NCBI GenBank assembly: GCA_035315125.1
Contig: DATFYI010000173.1
Span: forward strand, 1 to 14,716
Length of the DNA: 14,716 nucleotides
Source of the DNA: DATFYI01 sp035315125
GTDB taxonomy: Bacteria > Chloroflexota > Anaerolineae > Anaerolineales > Anaerolineaceae
Reading direction: 5' to 3'
Position numbers and translations under genes: made by a program. The notes beneath the pieces were generated by a model. The model did not search any database, was not told the origin of the DNA, and saw only the letters and a program-made list of their open reading frames with translations. Positions 1 through 6,780 of this stretch are shown one piece after another. Numbering within the stretch: position 1 is the first letter of the stretch; each line of letters starts with the position of its first letter.

Positions 1-131
1 AAATGGCACCTATATTGGTCCAAATTTGTTACGCTAAAAAAAACAAAATAGGCCAGTGAATTAACTCTGCCATCCAGCCATGCATCGGGAAAGTTGTCCA
101 GAATGTTAAGTAAATTGATTGATCGGGGAAG
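1..131. other. Non-coding leader before the ATPase gene
   Basis: I see no gene end, RNA gene or convincing promoter here. An in-frame TGA at 120-122 means the ATPase gene cannot start upstream of 132. A GGGGAAG stretch at 125-131 touches the ATG, which is closer than an ideal ribosome binding site. Confidence 0.4.
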
Positions 132-2948
132 ATGACTCAATCACCCAATAACATCTCTGAAAGTTTGCCTGAAGAATTCTCGATCAGTTGGCACGCATTA
201 AGTAGCGAAGATGCCCTTAGGGTTCTAGAAACGCAGCCTTTGGTTGGATTGAGTAGTGCAGAGGCTGCCCAAAGGCTTTCCCATTACGGTCCCAACCAGC
301 TTGCCAGCCAGCCAAAGTCTGGTTTCTTAAAGTTGCTGGCAGAGCAATTGAAGTCGTTTATTGTAATTTTGCTGCTGGTAGCTACCCTGATATCAGCTCT
401 GCTCGGGGAGTGGGCCGATGCAGCCGCTATTTTTATCATTGTTTTATTGAATGCAACGCTGGGGATTGTGCAGGAAACGCGAGCTGAAGATGCCATGGCC
501 GCATTGAAGAAATTGGCTGCACCGGAGGCTCAGGTACTAAGAGACGGGCACCGCTTCTCAATACCAGCCAGCCAACTGGTCCCTGGGGATGTAGTTTTTC
601 TGGAAACCGGAAATTTTGTTCCGGCAGACTTACGCTTGCTTGAAGCAGTTAATTTAAAAATAGAAGAAGCGGCTTTGACGGGTGAATCACTGCCTGTGCA
701 AAAAGATGCCGCCATACTATTAGAAAAGGATATTCCCCTGGGTGACCGGAAAAATACCGCATTTTCGGGCACTACGGTTGTTTACGGTCGTGGAGTAGGG
801 TTGGTGGTCAGCACCGGCATGCATACCCAGCTTGGGTTAATTGCCAACATGCTCGAAAGTGTCGAAACAGAGGATACGCCTCTCCAGAAAAACTTAGATA
901 GTTTGGGTAGAAGTCTGGGATGGGGCGCTCTGGTTATTTGCGGTTTGATTTTCGTAATGGAAGCCATGCGGACTAACGGAAGCTTGCAAGAGCTGGTTGG
1001 TGTCTTTATGATCGCTGTAAGCCTGGCGATTGCGGCTGTACCGGAAGGTCTGCCGGCGGTAGTTACAATCAGCCTGGCATTGGGCATGCGTGAAATGGTA
1101 CACCGGCACGCTTTGATCCGCCGTCTGTCTGCCGTTGAAACCCTGGGTTCGGCAACCGTCATTTGCACGGATAAAACGGGTACTCTGACCCAAAACGAGA
1201 TGACGGTTACACGTTTGTGGGTGGATGGTTTCACCTTTGAAGTTACCGGGAGTGGCTATCGTCCGGAAGGTGAATACCGGCTGGATGGGCAACCGGTTAA
1301 ACTAGAGGAGTATCCTGCGGCGATGACCGCTTTATGGGTCGGCGTCTTGAATAATGACGCTTCCCTGGAACAGGGAAATGAAAAAGGCACTCTGCGCATG
1401 GTGGGAGATCCAACAGAAGGTGCCCTGTTAGTGGCGGCTGTCAAAACCGGTGCGATATCTAGAAAAGTACTGGATGCCTATCCTCGGGAAGATGAAATCC
1501 CGTTTGACTCAGAACGTAAGCGTATGCTGACAGTGCATGCTATTCAAGATCCGCACCCGGCTGATATCTCTCCGGTCAATGATATGCAGAAACGGAAATG
1601 GTTTGCGATCGCAGTCAAAGGCGCGCCGGATGTGGTGCTCGAGCTGTGTAATCAATACCAGGGTATAGAAGACGAGCCGATCCTCATGCAACCGTCCACT
1701 CGCAGACAAATTTTGGATGCCAACGATCAGATGACCCGGCAGGCTTTACGAGTGCTTGGGCTGGCCTATCGCCTGGTGCCCGTTATGCCATCGGACATCG
1801 ATAGTGCAGCTCTGGAGAAGGATCTGGTCTTTGCAGGTCTGGTAGGCATGATGGATCCAGCCCGCCCAGAAGTGAAGCCGGCCCTGGAAAAAGCACGTCA
1901 GGCGGGTATCCGTACAATAATGATTACCGGAGATTATCCCAATACAGCTCAAGCCATCGCCGAAAGTATTGGGCTGCTCATGCCCCGGCACAAGGTGATG
2001 ACCGGCAGTCAGATAAACCAGATCGATGATCACGCCTTGCAAGAAGAAGTGCGCTGTACGGATGTTTTTGCGCGGGTATCCCCCGAGCACAAACTGCGCA
2101 TCGTGGAAGCTTTGCGGAGCAATCACGAAGTGGTAGCGATGACCGGAGACGGCGTCAACGATGCTCCGGCCATAAAACGGGCAGATATCGGGATAACCAT
2201 GGGGATCACGGGTAGTGACGTAGCAAAAGAAACTGCTGATATGGTTTTGACCGATGATAATTATGCCAGCATTGTATCTGCGATTGAACAAGGACGCATT
2301 ATTTACAGCAATATTCGCAAATTTGTTTACTATTTGCTGTCTTGCAACCTGGGTGAGATTGGGATTATCTTTCTGGCTGCATTGTTTGGCTGGCCTTCGC
2401 CTTTGACTGCGATCCAACTTTTATGGCTTAACCTGGTCACTGATGGAGCGCCCGCACTGGCTTTGGCCGCAGAAAAAGGCGACCCGGATATTATGATTAG
2501 ACCGCCGCGCCCGACTAATGAGCCGATCATCAATCGCAGCATGCGTATTGGCATTGTCATTCAAACAATCGCGATCGCGTCTGCATCATTGTTGGCATTT
2601 TACATTGGCCGATTTACTGACCCCGGGCATGTCCAGTTTGCCGAGACCATGGCATTTGTCACGCTGAGCTGTTCTGAATTGTTGCGGGCTTACACTTCCC
2701 GCTCAGAATTTTACCCGCTGCTGAAAATCGGATTTTTCAGTAACCGGTGGATGAATTATGCCTGCCTGACTTCTCTGCTCCTGATCCTGGCAGTCGTGTA
2801 TATCCCGTTTCTACAGGGAGTTTTCAACACCGAGCCATTAGGTTGGTCGCAATGGTCTGTGATGCTGCCGCTATTATTGATCCCCTCGATTGCTGCAGAA
2901 GTCAGCAAGATTTTTATGAGATCTGCTCAGAAATCATCCAGTAATTAA
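132..2948 (+). CDS. Calcium-transporting P-type ATPase (type IIA, SERCA/PMR1-like)
   Basis: This is a 938-residue cation pump that should use ATP to export Ca2+ across the cytoplasmic membrane. Domains run in the usual order: an N-terminal cation-ATPase domain (about 20-90), M1/M2, the actuator with TGES at 183-186, M3/M4 with PEGLP at 304-308, the phosphorylation motif DKTGT with Asp347, the nucleotide-binding KGAPD at 496-500, the hinge TGDGVNDAP at 671-679, then M5-M10. Residues matching the SERCA calcium ligands are all present: Glu305 in M4, Asn739 and Glu742 in M5, Asn767, Thr770 and Asp771 in M6, and Glu849 in M8 (SERCA Glu908 position, by gap-free alignment from memory). This argues for Ca2+ rather than Na+/K+ or Mn2+, though substrate remains inference. 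The start at 132 is forced by an upstream in-frame stop. No obvious partner gene sits beside it. Confidence 0.95.
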   Translation: MTQSPNNISESLPEEFSISWHALSSEDALRVLETQPLVGLSSAEAAQRLSHYGPNQLASQPKSGFLKLLAEQLKSFIVILLLVATLISALLGEWADAAAIFIIVLLNATLGIVQETRAEDAMAALKKLAAPEAQVLRDGHRFSIPASQLVPGDVVFLETGNFVPADLRLLEAVNLKIEEAALTGESLPVQKDAAILLEKDIPLGDRKNTAFSGTTVVYGRGVGLVVSTGMHTQLGLIANMLESVETEDTPLQKNLDSLGRSLGWGALVICGLIFVMEAMRTNGSLQELVGVFMIAVSLAIAAVPEGLPAVVTISLALGMREMVHRHALIRRLSAVETLGSATVICTDKTGTLTQNEMTVTRLWVDGFTFEVTGSGYRPEGEYRLDGQPVKLEEYPAAMTALWVGVLNNDASLEQGNEKGTLRMVGDPTEGALLVAAVKTGAISRKVLDAYPREDEIPFDSERKRMLTVHAIQDPHPADISPVNDMQKRKWFAIAVKGAPDVVLELCNQYQGIEDEPILMQPSTRRQILDANDQMTRQALRVLGLAYRLVPVMPSDIDSAALEKDLVFAGLVGMMDPARPEVKPALEKARQAGIRTIMITGDYPNTAQAIAESIGLLMPRHKVMTGSQINQIDDHALQEEVRCTDVFARVSPEHKLRIVEALRSNHEVVAMTGDGVNDAPAIKRADIGITMGITGSDVAKETADMVLTDDNYASIVSAIEQGRIIYSNIRKFVYYLLSCNLGEIGIIFLAALFGWPSPLTAIQLLWLNLVTDGAPALALAAEKGDPDIMIRPPRPTNEPIINRSMRIGIVIQTIAIASASLLAFYIGRFTDPGHVQFAETMAFVTLSCSELLRAYTSRSEFYPLLKIGFFSNRWMNYACLTSLLLILAVVYIPFLQGVFNTEPLGWSQWSVMLPLLLIPSIAAEVSKIFMRSAQKSSSN

Positions 2949-2973
2949 CCTGCTTCTAGAAAATAATAATTGC

Positions 2974-3000
2974 TGGCCCAATTTGATATTTACTGGGCTA
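2974..3000 (+). terminator. Weak hairpin after the ATPase gene
   Basis: TGGCCCA at 2974-2980 can pair with TGGGCTA at 2994-3000 (7 bp with one G-U), leaving a 13-nt loop. No T-tract follows, so this is a poor intrinsic terminator. It may be only a weak pause or a chance pairing. Confidence 0.25.
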
Positions 3001-3037
3001 AGTTAGTACAGGTTTCTAGATTATCATGTAAAATAAA

Positions 3038-3043
3038 TATAAT
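3038..3043 (+). promoter_or_regulatory. Candidate -10 box for the ssb cluster
   Basis: A perfect TATAAT lies 52 nt upstream of the ssb ATG in an AT-rich gap. No good -35 box is found at 16-18 nt spacing, so the call rests on the -10 alone and on the need for a promoter after the ATPase gene. Confidence 0.35.
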
Positions 3044-3083
3044 TCTATTAGAAATTTAGTAATAATCATTCAGATTTCTGACT

Positions 3084-3090
3084 AAGGAGG
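3084..3090 (+). promoter_or_regulatory. Strong ribosome binding site of ssb
   Basis: AAGGAGG sits 5 nt before the ATG at 3096 and fixes the ssb start. It is among the clearest Shine-Dalgarno sequences in the window. Several neighbouring genes rely on coupling or appear leaderless. Confidence 0.8.
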
Positions 3091-3095
3091 CCAGA

Positions 3096-3521
3096 ATGTT
3101 CCATACGATCATCATTGTCGGCAACGTGGGGAAAGAGCCTGAAATGCGCTATACTCCCAACGGTCAGGCTGTAACTTCCTTTTCATTAGCCTCCAGCCGG
3201 AATTATACCGGCCAGAATGGTCAGTTGGTCAAGGAGACCATCTGGTTTAGAGTTTCTGTGTGGGCGAAGCAGGCTGAGACGGTTTCGCAATACGTTCATA
3301 AGGGCAGCAAGGTATTGGTGGAAGGGCGTCTAATTGCTGATCCTGCCACCGGCGGTCCGCGGGTATGGACCCGTCAGGATGGCACCCCGGGCGCATCCTT
3401 TGAGGTGACAGCCTCAACAGTGCGTTTCCTGTCCAGTAAAGCTGAAGGGACTGCCGCTGCAGGTGAAGAACCGGGTGAGGTTGCTGGGGATGTTGGTGCC
3501 GAGGGAGATATTCCCTTTTAA
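3096..3521 (+). CDS. ssb: Single-stranded DNA-binding protein SSB
   Basis: This 141-residue protein coats ssDNA in replication, recombination and repair, normally as a tetramer. The OB-fold covers about residues 1-113, with the family hallmarks IIIVGNVGKEPEMRY near the start and a VLVEGRL segment in the middle. A short acidic, Gly-rich linker follows, ending in the canonical DIPF tip (138-141) that binds partner proteins such as RecO, PriA and exonucleases. The linker is short for a bacterial SSB. The start is set by an AAGGAGG 5 nt upstream. It heads a closely spaced cluster with a DUF3467 gene 19 nt downstream, then the translin-like and Cas4-like genes, so it may be co-transcribed with nuclease-type proteins. 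A separate replication SSB elsewhere in the genome cannot be excluded. Confidence 0.95.
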   Translation: MFHTIIIVGNVGKEPEMRYTPNGQAVTSFSLASSRNYTGQNGQLVKETIWFRVSVWAKQAETVSQYVHKGSKVLVEGRLIADPATGGPRVWTRQDGTPGASFEVTASTVRFLSSKAEGTAAAGEEPGEVAGDVGAEGDIPF

Positions 3522-3540
3522 TTTATTTAACCTATAAATA

Positions 3541-3876
3541 ATGAATGAGACTCCTGAGCCCCCGAAGAACGCCGGGCCACATCTTGAACTTCCTGCCGAT
3601 TTGGAACCAGTCTACAGCAACCTGGTCAGGATCAGCCATTCCCCGGCAGAATTGGTGTTTGATTTTGCCCGTATGCTGCCAGACCAGCCCTCCGCTAAGG
3701 TGCTGGCACGCTTGCTGATGTCTCCCATCGGAGCTAAATTATTCTTGCGGGCGTTAGGCGAAAATTTATCCCGTTATGAGGCGGCCTTTGGGCAGATCAA
3801 TCTGCCGGGTGAGCCATCATTGGCCAATGATCTCTTCGGTTTTATTCAACCGCCAGAGAAGCCGCCGGAGGGTTGA
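3541..3876 (+). CDS. DUF3467 family protein
   Basis: The protein has 111 residues and matches, from memory, the DUF3467 pattern: a VYSNLVRISHSPAELVFDFA strand-rich start (about 24-43), a central ARLLMSP segment, and a helix ending in ENLSRYEAAFGQI. Family members are small, about 90-110 residues, and widespread in bacteria. Their function is not known to me, although the compact two-part fold resembles small regulator or adaptor proteins. No catalytic motif is visible. The N-terminus and C-terminus are Pro/Glu-rich and probably disordered. It sits 19 nt after ssb and 3 nt before the translin-like gene. No Shine-Dalgarno sequence precedes the ATG, so translation may depend on readthrough from ssb or an A/T-rich initiation region. 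Confidence 0.8.
   Translation: MNETPEPPKNAGPHLELPADLEPVYSNLVRISHSPAELVFDFARMLPDQPSAKVLARLLMSPIGAKLFLRALGENLSRYEAAFGQINLPGEPSLANDLFGFIQPPEKPPEG
3867..3872 (+). promoter_or_regulatory. Ribosome binding site of the translin-like gene
   Basis: GGAGGG lies inside the last codons of the DUF3467 gene, 7 nt before the ATG at 3880. This supports that start and tight co-translation. Confidence 0.65.
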
Positions 3877-3879
3877 GCT

Positions 3880-4551
3880 ATGGAAAACCTGACCATGATT
3901 GCCGATAAAATTCGCATGGATCTGGATGCACGCACACTAGCGCGCGATCGGGCCCTGGTGCAGGCGCGTACCTTAACCCGCCATTGTGCAAATGCAATCA
4001 GGGCCATTCACCGTAGCGAAAATGAGCTGGCACAGGAACATTTAAATGAGGCCAGGACGATTGTTGCTCAATTGGGAAATGACCTGCATAGTTACCCGGA
4101 CTTGTTCTATGCGGGTTATACCCAGGATGCAATTAAGGAATTTGTCGAGGCCAGCAATACCTGCGCGCTCATACAAAACCAGCCATTGCTATCACCCGAG
4201 GATCTTGAAGTGGAAAGTGCTACTTATCTCAATGGATTGGCCGAAGTCACCGGTGAACTGCGCCGGCGCTGCCTGGATATTCTGAGGCAGGGTTATTCCA
4301 GTGAGGCAGAGCGCCTGTTGAGCTGTATGGATGATATCTATGCTTTGCTGGTGACAATGGATTATCCCGATGCGGTGACCAATGGTCTGAGGCGCCAGAC
4401 TGACCTGGTGCGCGGTATTACCGAACGAACCCGCGGCGATTTGACCATCAGCCTACGCGAACAGCAATTGCAGGATTCGCTGGATCGATTTATCTCGCGC
4501 CTGCCCGGACCCACAACAGATGGAGACCATGCGCACGATTCGGGCCTCTGA
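3880..4551 (+). CDS. Translin/TRAX-like protein (archaeal-type, C3PO-related)
   Basis: This 223-residue, almost all-helical protein resembles the translin family (COG2178 type). Recognisable segments are an RAIHR motif after helix 1 (41-45), the helix KEFVEA (86-91), which matches the QEYVEA/QEFIEA helix of TRAX, the YLNGLAEVTGELRRR stretch (116-130), corresponding to the YL-G-ADLTGEL segment of eukaryotic translin/TRAX, and DYPDAVTNGLRRQ followed by ERTRGDLT (182-189). In eukaryotic C3PO, acidic residues of TRAX form a metal-dependent RNase site. Glu87, Glu90 and possibly Asp187 are candidates here, by analogy only. Archaeal relatives form octameric barrels that bind or cut RNA, so this is a plausible RNA-binding protein or ribonuclease. 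Homologues are often mislabelled haloacid dehalogenase, but no HAD motif is present. Its end overlaps the next gene by about 30 nt, which suggests coupling. Confidence 0.85.
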   Translation: MENLTMIADKIRMDLDARTLARDRALVQARTLTRHCANAIRAIHRSENELAQEHLNEARTIVAQLGNDLHSYPDLFYAGYTQDAIKEFVEASNTCALIQNQPLLSPEDLEVESATYLNGLAEVTGELRRRCLDILRQGYSSEAERLLSCMDDIYALLVTMDYPDAVTNGLRRQTDLVRGITERTRGDLTISLREQQLQDSLDRFISRLPGPTTDGDHAHDSGL

Positions 4552-4768
4552 GATCGGTACTTACCTGTTTTGTAAGCGTGCCTGGTGGTATCACAGCCAG
4601 GGAGTGGAATCCGAAAACCAGTCGGAGATGGCCAGCGGCAGTTCCTATCACCAACAGCACGGCCGGCAGGTTATTTATGCAGGCCTGCTCCGTCTGGGCG
4701 GTTGGTTTTTATTGTTGTTGGCGCTGGTGTTGATAACCATCGGTTTATCATTGCAGTTTCTTCATTGA
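4520..4768 (+). CDS. Cas4-like nuclease, N-terminal part with membrane helix (split gene)
   Basis: This 82-residue frame holds the start of a Cas4/RecB-type PD-(D/E)XK nuclease. The stretch ASEIGTYLFCKRAWWY (9-24) is the typical Cas4 N-terminus and supplies the first cluster cysteine (Cys18). SSYHQQHGR (41-49) fits the following motif I region. A hydrophobic helix of about 23 residues (GGWFLLLLALVLITIG and onward) then runs to a TGA at 4766-4768. The catalytic residues and the three other cysteines are missing here and appear in the next frame, which begins at an ATG overlapping this stop (TGATG). An alternative start at ATG 4529 would place the family motif nearer the N-terminus. Neither start has a well-spaced Shine-Dalgarno site, and the gene overlaps the translin-like gene by 23-32 nt. 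It could be a true split gene or a frameshifted one. Confidence 0.75.
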   Translation: METMRTIRASEIGTYLFCKRAWWYHSQGVESENQSEMASGSSYHQQHGRQVIYAGLLRLGGWFLLLLALVLITIGLSLQFLH

Positions 4769-5277
4769 TGATCTATCTCGGGTTATTTTTAATCCTGCTG
4801 GCTTTGCTATTGCTGTTGCTATCAAAACGCCAGCAACGGGAAGCTGGGCTTCCAGCTGGACGGGTCATTTATTCAGATACGCGCGCCTGGGGCAAGATAG
4901 AGAAACCTTTTTATGATGCCATGCTTGGCTTGACGGGCAAACCGGATTATTTGGTCGAGCAAGATGGTGTTTCTATCCCAATTGAAGTCAAAAGCGGCTG
5001 GGCTCCCCCGGAACCCTATGCAGGGCACATTTATCAAGTTGCGGCTTACTGCCTGTTGGTAAAGCAAGCAAGCGGAAAAAGACCTCCCTATGGTCTGCTT
5101 CATTATCGCAACCGGACATTTGCGATCGATTTTACGCCTGAGCTTGAATCCAGTCTAATGGAGTTGTTGCTTGAAATGCGCCAACATGACAAACAAGGTG
5201 AAGCTGATCGTTCACATGAAGAACCACTGCGCTGTGAACGCTGCGGCTACCGTTCAAACTGCGACCAGCGCCTCTAA
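4768..5277 (+). CDS. Cas4-like PD-(D/E)XK nuclease, catalytic C-terminal part (split gene)
   Basis: Read from ATG 4768, this 169-residue protein starts with a Leu-rich membrane helix (2-18) and a basic stop-transfer patch (SKRQQR). The nuclease core follows: KPDY with Asp60, IEVKSG with Glu73 and Lys75, and the RecB-family motif QVAAY with Gln90 and Tyr94. The C-terminus has CERCGYRSNC (Cys156, Cys159, Cys165), a C-x2-C-x5-C pattern that with one upstream cysteine makes the Cas4/AddB-type 4Fe-4S site. The first cysteine is encoded in the preceding frame, so the two products would have to assemble or be joined by frameshifting. Cas4-type enzymes cut or resect DNA ends. No cas1, cas2 or repeat array lies nearby, so a CRISPR role is not supported. 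The frame stays open upstream to about 4585, but that stretch reads as non-protein-like and is not claimed. Confidence 0.75.
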   Translation: MIYLGLFLILLALLLLLLSKRQQREAGLPAGRVIYSDTRAWGKIEKPFYDAMLGLTGKPDYLVEQDGVSIPIEVKSGWAPPEPYAGHIYQVAAYCLLVKQASGKRPPYGLLHYRNRTFAIDFTPELESSLMELLLEMRQHDKQGEADRSHEEPLRCERCGYRSNCDQRL

Positions 5278-5306
5278 AAAATACCGCAGCGTTTCAATTT
5301 AGCGAC

Positions 5307-5312
5307 TATAAT
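5307..5312 (+). promoter_or_regulatory. -10 box of an apparently leaderless nadK promoter
   Basis: A perfect TATAAT ends 6 nt before the nadK ATG (5319), so transcription would begin at or next to the start codon. No Shine-Dalgarno sequence lies in the gap, and no clear -35 box is seen. The same arrangement appears at 8579-8584. Confidence 0.6.
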
Positions 5313-5318
5313 TGTGGC

Positions 5319-6191
5319 ATGTCTGACCAGTTACCTCCACCACAACGAATTGCAGTTGGCGCGGCTCCTAATCTGCCAGATGCTTCTACAGAAGCTCAGG
5401 AAGTAGCCCGCTTTTTAGAAGAACACGGTGTGAAAACCGTCCTGGCAGCATCGTTATACGATGCAACTTTACGAAAAAAACTTGAGGCGCATGAATTTGA
5501 TATACTGATTGCATTGGGTGGGGATGGAACCATGTTGAGAGCCGGGCATTTGTGTTCCCCGCTCGGAATTCCCATCCTCGGGATCAATCTGGGTAAATTT
5601 GGCTTCTTAATGGAGCTGCAGCGCCAGCGCTGGCAAGATTATCTGCCGAATTTGATTGAAGGAAATTACCGTTTAGAGAAACGCATGACCTTGCAAACCA
5701 TTCACAAACGCGGCGATGAGCTCTTAGGCACCTGGCAGGTCATTAATGAGGCCGTTGTATCGCGTGGGCAAGTAGTTCGCCCCATCCGTCTGAAGGCTGA
5801 AGTAGACGGTTATTCTCTGGCAACTTTTGTGGCAGATGGTTTGATTGCATCAACTGCAACGGGCTCGACCGCTTATTCTCTGGCAGCCGGAGGGCCGATC
5901 ATGCCGCCTGAGCTGCGTAATATCCTGATAACACCGGTCGCGCCCCACATGTCGATGGACCGATCAATTATTCTGCCTGCAGGCACCTGTGTAACTATTA
6001 GCGCTTATACCGAGCACGAAGCTGTTTTAAGTTTGGATGGTCACCCCCCAGAGATCATTCAAAATGGAGATTCAGTGCAGGTAGAAGCCGGTCAGCACGA
6101 TATCACCTTTGTGCGTTTGCAAGATCCAGGTTATTTCTATCGAAACCTGACATTGTATATGGAACGAAACCCTTCTGCTAATGGTGTGTAA
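5319..6191 (+). CDS. nadK: NAD kinase
   Basis: A 290-residue enzyme that phosphorylates NAD to NADP in the cytoplasm, using ATP or polyphosphate. The diagnostic GGDGT is at 67-71, followed by GINLGKFGFL, the NE-containing VINEAVVSRG, and TATGSTAYSLAAGGP (about 179-193), which together define the NAD-kinase fold. Length is normal for a bacterial enzyme. The N-terminal strand (RIAVGAAPN) departs from the common IGIVxxP form but keeps the pattern. The gene starts 41 nt after the Cas4-like stop and has its own -10 box 6 nt before the ATG, so it probably opens a new transcription unit with a leaderless message. Its stop overlaps the next start (TAATG at 6189-6193). The unit continues to recN, recalling the nadK-recN neighbourhood of other bacteria. 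Confidence 0.95.
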   Translation: MSDQLPPPQRIAVGAAPNLPDASTEAQEVARFLEEHGVKTVLAASLYDATLRKKLEAHEFDILIALGGDGTMLRAGHLCSPLGIPILGINLGKFGFLMELQRQRWQDYLPNLIEGNYRLEKRMTLQTIHKRGDELLGTWQVINEAVVSRGQVVRPIRLKAEVDGYSLATFVADGLIASTATGSTAYSLAAGGPIMPPELRNILITPVAPHMSMDRSIILPAGTCVTISAYTEHEAVLSLDGHPPEIIQNGDSVQVEAGQHDITFVRLQDPGYFYRNLTLYMERNPSANGV

Positions 6192-6748
6192 TGAGTGAAG
6201 TAACCCCTCCCACATTATATTGTTATGTACATCCCAATCGTGAAACTGTTTTACGTTGTAACCGATGCGAACGGCCGATTTGCAGCGAATGTGCAGTTCT
6301 GACGCCGACAGGTTATCGCTGTAAAGAGTGCGTACGTGGACAGCAAAAGATTTTTGAGACCGCTCAAACATCGGATTACCTGTTCGGCATTGTGATTGCC
6401 GGTGTCCTGAGCTTTATCGGTAGTATTATAGCGAATATTATCAGTAGGCTCGGCATCCTGGGCTTTATTATTATTTTTGTTGCTCCGTTTATCGGATTAG
6501 TGATTGCAGAGGCTGTTCGCCGGGTAACCCACCGCCGACGCTCAAAACGGCTGTTTCAAGTCACGGCCGGCGCTGCGGCGCTGGGAAGTCTCCCTCTACT
6601 GTTGATAAATGTTCTGCCTGTGTTTATTTTTGGATCGGGTGGCCGCTTCAACATCCTTGGGACTGGTTTAGCCCTGGTGTGGCAGGCGCTTTATAGCTTT
6701 CTGGTTACCAGTTCAGTTTATTACCGACTGAGCGGGATCCAGATGTAA
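6191..6748 (+). CDS. B-box-type zinc-finger membrane protein
   Basis: The 185-residue protein has a cytoplasmic-type zinc-binding N-terminus followed by about four hydrophobic helices (roughly 62-83, 87-108, 121-147, 153-176). Metal ligands are Cys11, His14, Cys23, Cys26, Cys31, Cys34, Cys44 and Cys47. This is enough for two zinc sites and matches the B-box pattern seen in many uncharacterised bacterial membrane proteins. A basic patch (RRVTHRRRSKR, about 109-119) separates helices 2 and 3 and would lie in the cytoplasm. Function is unknown, and protein-protein contact or sensing at the membrane is the usual guess. It overlaps nadK by one base (TAATG), so it is translationally coupled to it, and recN follows 32 nt later. 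Confidence 0.8.
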   Translation: MSEVTPPTLYCYVHPNRETVLRCNRCERPICSECAVLTPTGYRCKECVRGQQKIFETAQTSDYLFGIVIAGVLSFIGSIIANIISRLGILGFIIIFVAPFIGLVIAEAVRRVTHRRRSKRLFQVTAGAAALGSLPLLLINVLPVFIFGSGGRFNILGTGLALVWQALYSFLVTSSVYYRLSGIQM

Positions 6749-6780
6749 TTCATTCAGATTGAGATTGGGGCAGCGGACGT

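Noticed and set aside
1746..2417. 223-residue open frame on the minus strand
   Set aside because: It is fully antisense to the conserved hinge and M5 region of the Ca2+ ATPase and has no motif or ribosome binding site.
3533..3541. Leaderless promoter for the DUF3467 gene (TATAAA)
   Set aside because: The box ends only 2 nt before the ATG, so the transcript would start inside the gene. Cotranscription with ssb is simpler.
4585..4767. Upstream extension of the catalytic Cas4-like frame
   Set aside because: This stretch is the wrong-frame reading of the N-terminal Cas4-like part. It lacks protein-like composition, and its putative start is mid-gene. ATG 4768 is a better start.
4690..4768. Programmed -1 frameshift joining the two Cas4-like frames
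   Set aside because: The only slippery-looking run (GGTTTTTA near 4703) is not a canonical X XXY YYZ heptamer in the right frame. Slipping there would also replace the hydrophobic helix with a charged sequence. Reinitiation at TGATG fits better.
4520..5277. CRISPR adaptation Cas4
   Set aside because: No cas1, cas2 or repeat-spacer array is visible in the window, and the membrane helices are unlike standard CRISPR Cas4. Only the nuclease family is supported.
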